Positions 14,919 through 21,771 of a stretch of DNA of 64,000 bases are shown here, piece after piece (the first letter of the stretch is position 1; every line of letters starts with the position of its first letter). The notes beneath the pieces were generated by a model. That model was not told the DNA's origin and ran no database searches. It saw only the letters and a program-made list of their open reading frames with translations. Origin of the DNA: Bacteroidales bacterium (GTDB lineage: Bacteria; Bacteroidota; Bacteroidia; Bacteroidales; VadinHA17); NCBI GenBank assembly GCA_003142255.1, contig PLLO01000003.1:109196-173195 (forward strand). Reading direction: 5' to 3'. The position numbers were made by a program, and so were the translations under genes.

Positions 14919-15636
14919 CGGGATAAACCAATCCATAATTATGTGACAATATTTTTTTGTCTTTATTATGATAATCCAATCTCTTTAGAAGGTGAGTAAT
15001 AAGAGCAGTATGAGCCACCTTCTTATTCTCTGCATTAACTACAAACCAGGGCGCGTGCTTGAAATTGGTTCTTAATAGCATTTCATTTCGGGCTTCGGAA
15101 TAATCTTTCCAGTGCTTCTGTGCTTCCATATCAATAGGGCTAATTTTCCATTGCTTTAGCGGGTTTGTTTTTCGGTCTTTAAGCCTCCTTTCTTGCTCCT
15201 TCTTGCTGATATCGAGATAATATTTCAGAATGATAAAGCCTGAATCTACGAGCATCTTTTCAAATAATTCCACTTCTGGAAAAAATGATTTGTATTCATT
15301 GTCACTACAGAAGCCCATAACTTTTTCTACTCCAGCGCGGTTGTACCAGCTTCGATTAAAGAGTACAAATTCGCCTGAAATCGGTAAATGGCCAGCGTAA
15401 CGCTGGAAATACCATTCATGCTCTTGCCGGTCAGAAGGCTTGCCCAGCGCCACTATTCTTGTTTCGCGTGGTCTGAGGTGCCTGGTAATGGTTTTTATAG
15501 TCCCGTCTTTACCAGCTGCATCTCTTCCTTCCACTATTACTAGCAGTTTGAGATTGGAATTTATAATTTCCTTTTGCAACTTCACTAACTCTATGTAGAG
15601 TTCGTGCATTATTTTTTTTTGATTCTTCTTTTCCAT
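14884..15636 (-). CDS. ppk2: polyphosphate kinase 2 (PPK2)
   Basis: A 250-residue PPK2 single-domain enzyme that uses polyphosphate to phosphorylate nucleotides. Visible motifs are the Walker A-like GRDAAGKDG, the FNRSWYNRAGVE segment, and the lid-type RRLKDRKTNPLKQWK region. Length and motifs match class I PPK2 (nucleoside diphosphate phosphorylation), though class is hard to fix by eye. It follows the P-type ATPase by 50 bases on the same strand and has G+C like the rest of the window. Confidence 0.92.
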   Translation of the reverse strand: MEKKNQKKIMHELYIELVKLQKEIINSNLKLLVIVEGRDAAGKDGTIKTITRHLRPRETRIVALGKPSDRQEHEWYFQRYAGHLPISGEFVLFNRSWYNRAGVEKVMGFCSDNEYKSFFPEVELFEKMLVDSGFIILKYYLDISKKEQERRLKDRKTNPLKQWKISPIDMEAQKHWKDYSEARNEMLLRTNFKHAPWFVVNAENKKVAHTALITHLLKRLDYHNKDKKILSHNYGLVYPVTGENIKQKIF

Positions 15637-15686
15637 ATCAATAATTTTATAATACGCATTTTTCGGATGATTTGTGCTTCTTATTC

Positions 15687-18305
15687 TTAATCTTCATCTT
15701 TCTTGATTTCTTGTTCTGCTTGCTGCCAGTCCTGAAATGCCCTGCCATCCTGGCGGCCTCGCTGTTCGTACAGTTCATAGGCACGCCTTGCGATCTGCTG
15801 GGTTACATTCTCCGGTTTCTTGGCTATGATGTTAAGAACACGCCATTTGATCATTGCAACCTTTATGGCATCGTTCACTCCGAGACATGCGACCATGGCA
15901 TAAACAAATACCGCAAGCATCTGCCACCAGGGCAATGGTTTGAGTCCCGGAAGACCTATAAACGTCAGAATAGTACCTGCAAGCGCATCTGCCGTGATGG
16001 CAAGAAGGAATGTTTTGCTGGGCATGGTAGACCAGAACCAGTGACGCTCCCGTGCAGATACAATGGAGAATACGGCAAAGTAGAGCAACATAAGAAAGCT
16101 GAAGGTGTAAAGAGCATTGTTGTTGGTTGCTAAACCGAAATCCGACCAACCGATCCACAATAGGAGGAGCGTTTCAACGACCATTGCAATACCAAGTACC
16201 ACGGATACTGCAACGAAGCCACCGATGTTCCAGGATTCCGGTTTCCTGGATGGCCGAACGTTATCGGTAGCAAGGGAAATCTTTGCGAAGTCCGTCATAA
16301 AGACCAGTAGTAACATAGCAAAGGCCGAGACAACGAATTTACCTGTCACCATGAAAGCGATGGCCACAAAAGCAGCCTTCAGGATTGTCCGGCTTATCTT
16401 GTTGATGATCCATGTTAGAATACGTTGGTAAATTGTTCGCCCCTGCTCAACCAAGGACACAATGTTCGTCAACCCAGGTTCGGTCAGGACAACACTTGCA
16501 GCCCCCTTGGCCACATCTGTCGCAGTGCTGACGGCAATTCCCACTTCTGCCTGGCGGAGGGCGGGTGCATCGTTAACACCATCGCCAGTCATCCCGGTCA
16601 CGTGTCCTGCGGCCTGCAGGTGCTGCACAACGATGTACTTATCCTCCGGATACACCTCGGCGAAACCATCTGCACCCTCCAGCAAGTCAATAGCCTCGTT
16701 GCCAGTCTGAGCTCCCGTCGCTTTCAGATCCGCAACACGACGGATATTAGGTAAACCGATTCCCTGACCAATCTCTCGTGCCACAGGAAGTGCATCGCCG
16801 GTCAGCATCTTTACCGGAACTCCCAGGTCCAGAAGTTCGGCTATGAGTTGCTTGGCATCGGGCCTGAGAGGATCATATAGCGTCACCAATCCTAGCAAAA
16901 CGGGGTTGCCTATCTCGGGGCCGCGTGCCACTGCCAACGTCCGATATCCCTTCAGTGCCGATTCGCTGACGCGCGCCACCAGCTTCTCTATTGCAGCTGA
17001 TTCGAGTAAACAGGCCTCTGCAATGGTTCTTACAGCGCCTTTCAACATGCGTAATCTCTGCCCGTTCTGTTCAATCACGGCTTCCGTACGCCGGTTTTTA
17101 GCATCAAAAGGTGAGAAGGAGACATGCGTGGTTGCCGGCTGTCCATCAAAGAGGTGCCTTTCTTTGGCTGCAGCGAGAAATGCCAGGTCAATCGGATCCT
17201 GGTTGGCTTCCTGAGACGCAAGTGCACCAGCTAACAACACTTCGGCTTCCGTAGCGTTCTCCAGCGGGATCACACCGGTGACAGCTAATTGATTCATGGT
17301 AATCGTGCCAGTCTTGTCCACGCAGAGCATATCCATCGTTGCGGCATCCTCTGCAGCGCTGAGGCGAGTTACCAACACACCCCGTTTAGCCAGTTCCTTC
17401 GAACCGACAGCCATGCTCACAGTAAACATTACAGGGAGAGCTACCGGCACCGCACTCATTAACAGGACAAGCATTAGTGGGATCATTTCTATGAGCGGCG
17501 TACCGCGTATCAGTGACAGCACGATCACCACACCCAGCAGCGTGCCAACTATGACGAAGAGCCAGCGGACAACCTTGGCCACGACAGCTTCGATGTGAAG
17601 TTTTGGTCGCGCTTCCTGAACAAGTTCCGTTGTGCGGCCAAAGTATGTTTTCGCTCCGGTAAGCATGACTACACCGTTGCCTTCGCCACGACGGACGACC
17701 GACCCTGACGAGAGCACGTCTCCGGGTGCCTTGTCAGCGTTCTTCGACTCACCGGTGAGAGCCGACTGGTCAATACTCATCTCTCCGGTCAGGAGCTTAA
17801 TATCCGCTGGAATAATGTCGCCAGGCCGTACACGGATGATGTCACCCGGAACAATATCCCGGGCGGGAATTACCTGCCATCTACCCTCTCGCTTGACACG
17901 CGCACTGACCTGCAACCGTTTCCGTAGCGTTTCGACAACGCCAGCAGCTCTATGTTCCTGCATAAAACTCAAGATGGCATTTACGACTAACAGTGCACCC
18001 ACCACTGCGAGATCTGAGAATCTCCTGAGCACCGCCGACAGAACCATGATCAGCTCCAGCATCCACGCCGACAGGCCCCAGAACTTGCTAAGAAACAGAA
18101 GTACCGGGTGCCCTCTTTTTTCAGCTACTTCATTATAGCCGTGGACCTTCCGACGAATGTCCACCTCAGAATGTGAGAGCCCGGTATCGGAGTTTACGTT
18201 GAGCGCCGCAAGCGTGTCTGGAACCGACGCGGTAACGAAGTCAGGAGTATTGGTATTTAAAGGCTTCAAATCAGGAGTCCTAGGGTTGTCAGTATCATTT
18301 TTCAT
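15687..18305 (-). CDS. proton-translocating P-type ATPase (type III)
   Basis: An 872-residue P3A-like pump. In order: cation-ATPase N-terminal region, first helix pair (about 65-115), actuator domain with TGES at 184-187, the M4 segment VPVALPVMFTV near 286, phosphorylation site DKTGT at D330, hinge TGDGVNDAPAL, and about six C-terminal helices. This is the plasma-membrane H+-ATPase pattern known from plants, fungi, archaea and some bacteria. The gene is visibly GC-richer than its neighbours, which suggests acquisition. It may expel protons at low pH or generate proton-motive force. Confidence 0.9.
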   Translation of the reverse strand: MKNDTDNPRTPDLKPLNTNTPDFVTASVPDTLAALNVNSDTGLSHSEVDIRRKVHGYNEVAEKRGHPVLLFLSKFWGLSAWMLELIMVLSAVLRRFSDLAVVGALLVVNAILSFMQEHRAAGVVETLRKRLQVSARVKREGRWQVIPARDIVPGDIIRVRPGDIIPADIKLLTGEMSIDQSALTGESKNADKAPGDVLSSGSVVRRGEGNGVVMLTGAKTYFGRTTELVQEARPKLHIEAVVAKVVRWLFVIVGTLLGVVIVLSLIRGTPLIEMIPLMLVLLMSAVPVALPVMFTVSMAVGSKELAKRGVLVTRLSAAEDAATMDMLCVDKTGTITMNQLAVTGVIPLENATEAEVLLAGALASQEANQDPIDLAFLAAAKERHLFDGQPATTHVSFSPFDAKNRRTEAVIEQNGQRLRMLKGAVRTIAEACLLESAAIEKLVARVSESALKGYRTLAVARGPEIGNPVLLGLVTLYDPLRPDAKQLIAELLDLGVPVKMLTGDALPVAREIGQGIGLPNIRRVADLKATGAQTGNEAIDLLEGADGFAEVYPEDKYIVVQHLQAAGHVTGMTGDGVNDAPALRQAEVGIAVSTATDVAKGAASVVLTEPGLTNIVSLVEQGRTIYQRILTWIINKISRTILKAAFVAIAFMVTGKFVVSAFAMLLLVFMTDFAKISLATDNVRPSRKPESWNIGGFVAVSVVLGIAMVVETLLLLWIGWSDFGLATNNNALYTFSFLMLLYFAVFSIVSARERHWFWSTMPSKTFLLAITADALAGTILTFIGLPGLKPLPWWQMLAVFVYAMVACLGVNDAIKVAMIKWRVLNIIAKKPENVTQQIARRAYELYEQRGRQDGRAFQDWQQAEQEIKKDED

Positions 18306-18686
18306 ATTGGGTATTTCCCTACTATATTGGGTTCTATTATGGGTAACATTTCTAAACGAAAAATAGCTACTCGAATACGCAAATAATCTTATCCTATGAT
18401 CCTTTTTATTATAAGTGGCATAACCAATATGAATATTAATGACAAAAGTATCAAGACAAAAAGTTAATATATATAGTCTTCTGAATCTTGTTTAAAAACT
18501 GATTTTATATAAAAATATTTAATTTGTAAGTTTTAATGGAGATATCAAAAATAATAAATTGAAATGTTTCCGGAGTGAAACATTCAACCGGACTGCTGAT
18601 ATTAGATAAATAAATAACAGCTTTTAGGCTTTTTCCCCGGTAATCATTACAAATGTGTTTATTAAAGTACTTTGAGAGGCAAAATT
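18306..18686. other. AT-rich intergenic gap with no gene
   Basis: I see no credible gene on either strand in these 381 bases. A minus-strand TACTTTTG (18443-18450) could be a promoter for the P-type ATPase, and a hairpin at 18563-18584 could be the terminator of the aminotransferase gene. The contrast between this AT-rich gap and the GC-rich ATPase is sharp. Confidence 0.6.
18548..18584 (-). terminator. possible terminator of the aminotransferase gene
   Basis: AATGTTTC (18563-18570) and GAAACATT (18577-18584) form a perfect 8-bp stem with a 6-base loop. Read on the minus strand it is followed by a T-rich tract. It lies about 100 bases after the aminotransferase stop. Confidence 0.5.
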
Positions 18687-20192
18687 TCAGGTTAATGTAA
18701 ACCAATGGTCAAAATCGGCACCATTCTTTTCTGGAAACTTACAGTGATAAAATTCGTTTGTATGTTTATCATAACAATAATCTTTCTTCCACTTCTCTGC
18801 ATTTGCAACAGTTTGTCTGATAGCATCCAGGATGAAAAACAATTCATTATCAGTCATTGTAGGATGAAGAGATAATCTTATCCAACCTGGTTTCAATGAG
18901 AGATCACCAGAATCTATAAGGTCTGTAATCTCTTTGGAATGCTTTATATCGACATTTAGCAGGAAGTGTCCGTATGTCCCGGCGCATGAGCATCCGCCTC
19001 TGACCTGAATTCCAAACCTGTCGTTCAGGAGCTTAGTTACCAGGTTGTGATGGATATTTTCGATGTAAAAAGAGAAAACTCCCAGACGATTGGTGATATT
19101 ATCCGCCAGGATATGCAAGCCCCTGATTTTTTTCAGACCTGAAAAGGTTAGTGCTATCAGTTCATTCTCTCTTTCCTGTATTTTGTTGGTACCCATCTGC
19201 TCCTTTAACCTTACTGCCAGAGCTGCCTTAATGCCTTGAAGAAACCCCGGTGTACCGCCATCCTCTTTAGTCTCTATATCGGTAATATAGCTATACCCAC
19301 CCCATCTGTTTGTCCATTTAACAGTTCCTCCGCCAGGAGTATCAGGTGTAATGTTTTTATAAAGTTCTTTATTAAATATAAGAACACCTGCGCCTCCGGG
19401 TCCTCCGAGAAATTTGTGAGGCGAAAAGAAAATTGCATCCAGATGCCTGCGTTCATCTCCTGGATGCATATATATGTCAACATATGGAGCTGAAGCTGCA
19501 AAATCAACAAAACAATAACCATCATATTGGTGCATAATTTCGGCAAGTTCATAATAATCAGGCATATAACCTGTTACATTTGAACAGGCTGAGAATGAGC
19601 CGATAAGCAAAGGACGACCAGCATATTTTGCAATTTCTTTCCTGAGCGAATCAGGATTAACTTTCAGGTCTGATGTTGGTTCAAGCACTACCACATCTGC
19701 AATAGTTTCAAACCAGGATGTATGGTTGGAATGATGTTCGGTATGAGTGATGAAAACTACAGGTCTGTTATCTCCAGCATCAGATTTGCATCTGTAGAGT
19801 TCCCCATTTGCAAAGGCACAATAATTTTTCGCCTGCTCGGGAATCTTTAATCCAAGTATTCTTTGCAGTTTGGCTAATGCTGAAGTCATGCCACTCCCGG
19901 TAAAAATAAGAACATCATTTTCATCAGCATTTACATGGTGTTTGACTATTTTCTGAGCGAGATGGTAGGCATCTGTCATTGCCTTACCTGTAGCAGTTGA
20001 TTCTGAATGAGTGTTACCAACCATTGGACCAATATTTTCTGAAATCCGATTTTCTATTGGTCTGTATAATCTTCCGCTGGCTATCCAGTCAGCATAAACC
20101 AGATTTTTGAGTCCATATGGTGTTTCTATTTCTGCATCAATACCAATAATATTTCTGCGGTATTGATCAAAATATTTTTCGAGATCAGACAT
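18687..20192 (-). CDS. class V aminotransferase, cysteine-desulfurase-like
   Basis: A 501-residue PLP enzyme of the NifS/SufS/Csd superfamily. The PLP lysine lies in SPHKFLGGPG (K260), preceded by the FVDFAASAPY strand with the PLP-contacting Asp and by HTEHHSNH. Near residue 400 GGCSCAGTYGH places two cysteines (C401, C403) where cysteine desulfurases have their persulfide-forming Cys. Length is about 90 residues more than typical SufS, with a C-terminal extension. It neighbours a NifX-like gene and a Crp/Fnr gene, so a role in sulfur mobilisation for the TusA/Fe-S network is likely but not proven; cysteine lyase-type activity is an alternative. Confidence 0.82.
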   Translation of the reverse strand: MSDLEKYFDQYRRNIIGIDAEIETPYGLKNLVYADWIASGRLYRPIENRISENIGPMVGNTHSESTATGKAMTDAYHLAQKIVKHHVNADENDVLIFTGSGMTSALAKLQRILGLKIPEQAKNYCAFANGELYRCKSDAGDNRPVVFITHTEHHSNHTSWFETIADVVVLEPTSDLKVNPDSLRKEIAKYAGRPLLIGSFSACSNVTGYMPDYYELAEIMHQYDGYCFVDFAASAPYVDIYMHPGDERRHLDAIFFSPHKFLGGPGGAGVLIFNKELYKNITPDTPGGGTVKWTNRWGGYSYITDIETKEDGGTPGFLQGIKAALAVRLKEQMGTNKIQERENELIALTFSGLKKIRGLHILADNITNRLGVFSFYIENIHHNLVTKLLNDRFGIQVRGGCSCAGTYGHFLLNVDIKHSKEITDLIDSGDLSLKPGWIRLSLHPTMTDNELFFILDAIRQTVANAEKWKKDYCYDKHTNEFYHCKFPEKNGADFDHWFTLT

Positions 20193-20227
20193 GTGGGCAA
20201 TTAGGTTAACAGTAGAAATACTTAAGT

Positions 20228-20629
20228 TTACGGACAGCAGCAGTAATCACTCTCCATGTTAGCATGATTCTTCAAATAAGAAGTTAGAGCATTGATGATA
20301 TTTGTCTCTTCAGTATGAAACACCTCAAAATTGATCTTCTTAAGATTCTTTTCAACCTCACTTGAAATTCCCAAAGTAATAGCAATTTGCAGATTTAATT
20401 TATTCTTGTTTTTCAGATTAGCAATATCTGGTATATTCACTTCCGGAGTGGTATTATTTCCGAGTTCCTTTAAACCGAAAGGATATTTGTCTCTCAAATC
20501 GACTAAAGCAGTAATAACAGAATCTTCCTTAACTGACCCATTTATAATTGTCAGTAACCTGAATGTTTTTGCATTATCAAAATTTGGAGCTATCGTCAGG
20601 CAATCATTGGTTGGTATTAATATTTTCAT
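20228..20629 (-). CDS. second NifX/dinitrogenase cofactor-family protein
   Basis: A 133-residue divergent member of the iron-molybdenum cofactor-binding family. It keeps the MKILIPTND start and the general strand pattern but lacks the GGIGGGA loop of the copy at 3391. It ends in DYCCCP, three adjacent cysteines that could bind metal or persulfide. It precedes the aminotransferase gene on the same strand by 35 bases, so the two are probably co-transcribed from the TACCTTTG promoter at 20697-20704. Confidence 0.7.
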   Translation of the reverse strand: MKILIPTNDCLTIAPNFDNAKTFRLLTIINGSVKEDSVITALVDLRDKYPFGLKELGNNTTPEVNIPDIANLKNKNKLNLQIAITLGISSEVEKNLKKINFEVFHTEETNIINALTSYLKNHANMESDYCCCP

Positions 20630-20669
20630 TTTATATACTTTAATATTTGAATATCAGACACATATATGT

Positions 20670-20683
20670 CAGATAATTATCTG
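20670..20683. promoter_or_regulatory. palindrome downstream of NifX-like promoter
   Basis: CAGATAATTATCTG is a perfect 14-bp palindrome in the expected 5' untranslated region of the leftward gene. It shares the core GATAATTATC with the Crp-type palindrome at 20759-20774 in the same intergenic region. Confidence 0.5.
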
Positions 20684-20696
20684 GTTTATTTTAAAA

Positions 20697-20704
20697 CAAA
20701 GGTA
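20697..20704 (-). promoter_or_regulatory. -7 promoter element for NifX-like/aminotransferase genes
   Basis: The minus strand reads TACCTTTG, identical to the element before dsrE. It lies 68 bases upstream of the NifX-like ATG. Confidence 0.6.
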
Positions 20705-20758
20705 TCTTGGATAACTCATTAAGCACACTAGCGCAATGTGATTATAAGCAAAGAAAAA

Positions 20759-20774
20759 TGTGATAATTATCACA
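20759..20774. promoter_or_regulatory. Crp-type palindrome upstream of second Crp/Fnr gene
   Basis: TGTGATAATTATCACA is a perfect 16-bp palindrome with TGTGA-N6-TCACA spacing, centred about 20 bases before a TACCTTTA promoter-like element (20784-20791). The arrangement mirrors the site at 14031-14052 and suggests autoregulation. A further TGTGATTA half-site lies at about 20738. Confidence 0.7.
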
Positions 20775-20810
20775 AAAAGCGATTACCTTTATAGTTCAGA
20801 TCTATATCAT

Positions 20811-21512
20811 ATGGTAACAGAGGAGGTTAAGATAAATACAAAATGCAGTGATTGTCCGGATAAGTCATGTGCTACTGCTGTCCTTAGTAGCAAGGAAATG
20901 GACTCAATATTCAGAAATCGATTTATTAGTGAAGTAAGAAAAGGAACAAACATTGTTAATGAAGGATCACCAACCTCATATATAATATATTTAAGGTCCG
21001 GGTTGGTTAAAGAGTTTGTTCAGATGCCGGATACCCAGGAGCAGATACTTCAAATAATTATTCCTCATTCATACCTTGGATTAACTTCGATATTTGGAGA
21101 TAAGGTAAACCATTATTCTTATAAGGCACTGACAGATCTCAGATTATGTTATATTGATATAAATGTATTCACTGCTCTTTTAAAAAACAATGTAGATTTT
21201 GCATTTGAGATAATGACTTCAATTGGTAGGGAAAACCTGAATAATTTTCATAGGTTTATAAATCAAAGCCATAAAAAGAGTTACGGAAGAATAGCTGATG
21301 TTCTTATATATTTTTCAAAAGTTATTTTTCTAACAAGTAAATTTCAGATTCCATTAACGAGACAGGAAATAGCAGAAATGGTTGGCATTTCAAGAGAGAG
21401 CGCTGGAAGAATTTTTTCAAAATTTAGAACGGAGGGAATAATAGAGATACAGGGAAGGAATATCACTATAAACGACATGAAAAAACTCGAAAAAATCAGT
21501 CGTTACGGTTAA
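20811..21512 (+). CDS. Crp/Fnr-family transcription regulator
   Basis: About 233 residues from the ATG at 20811. The N-terminus has CSDCPDKSC, a possible Fe-S or redox-sensing cysteine set. The effector fold is followed by a winged helix with recognition segment ISRESAGRIFSKF, again with the R-E-x-x-x-R residues suited to TGTGA half-sites. The frame extends upstream to a GTG at 20760, but that start would lie inside the palindrome and ahead of the promoter, so it is rejected. It lies between the divergent NifX/desulfurase genes and the psr operon, and may control both. Confidence 0.87.
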   Translation: MVTEEVKINTKCSDCPDKSCATAVLSSKEMDSIFRNRFISEVRKGTNIVNEGSPTSYIIYLRSGLVKEFVQMPDTQEQILQIIIPHSYLGLTSIFGDKVNHYSYKALTDLRLCYIDINVFTALLKNNVDFAFEIMTSIGRENLNNFHRFINQSHKKSYGRIADVLIYFSKVIFLTSKFQIPLTRQEIAEMVGISRESAGRIFSKFRTEGIIEIQGRNITINDMKKLEKISRYG

Positions 21513-21662
21513 AAGACACTAATGAATATTTTTATGAATTCTAAAAAAATGCTAAATCTTTTCAGTGCACAAAGTTAAAGATAATTATTGAGTTTTGTTC
21601 AATTGCTTGTATATAGCATTCCGAATAATTTAGATAGATTCCAAATAAGAACTATTTATCAG

Positions 21663-21682
21663 ATTGTTAATTAATTAACAAT
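21663..21682. promoter_or_regulatory. 20-bp palindrome upstream of psrA, shared with hdr operon 2
   Basis: A perfect 20-bp palindrome whose inner 18 bases, TTGTTAATTAATTAACAA, also occur at 36708-36725. It lies about 85 bases upstream of the expected psrA transcription start. Confidence 0.65.
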
Positions 21683-21704
21683 AAAAATATCTCTGATCAA
21701 TTAA

Positions 21705-21727
21705 TGATAATAAACACCTTATTATCA
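21705..21727. promoter_or_regulatory. inverted repeat near -43 of psrA promoter
   Basis: TGATAATAA-N5-TTATTATCA is a perfect inverted repeat, centred about 43 bases upstream of the transcription start predicted from the TAGTTTTG element. That is the usual position for a class II activator of the Crp/Fnr type. Confidence 0.55.
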
Positions 21728-21744
21728 CAATTCCATTTTTTACA

Positions 21745-21752
21745 TAGTTTTG
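21745..21752 (+). promoter_or_regulatory. -7 promoter element for the psr operon
   Basis: TAGTTTTG matches TAnnTTTG and ends 19 bases before the psrA ATG. No -33 TTG is present, which fits activator dependence. Confidence 0.6.
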
Positions 21753-21771
21753 CTAATCAATATATAGCTTT

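Noticed and set aside
18505..18705. 66-codon minus-strand frame in the AT-rich gap
   Set aside because: Overlaps the end of the aminotransferase gene, low complexity and no similarity to any family I know.
20760..20810. GTG start extending the second Crp/Fnr gene by 17 codons
   Set aside because: It would begin inside the TGTGA palindrome and upstream of the promoter-like element, and the extra residues do not match the family; the ATG at 20811 fits better.
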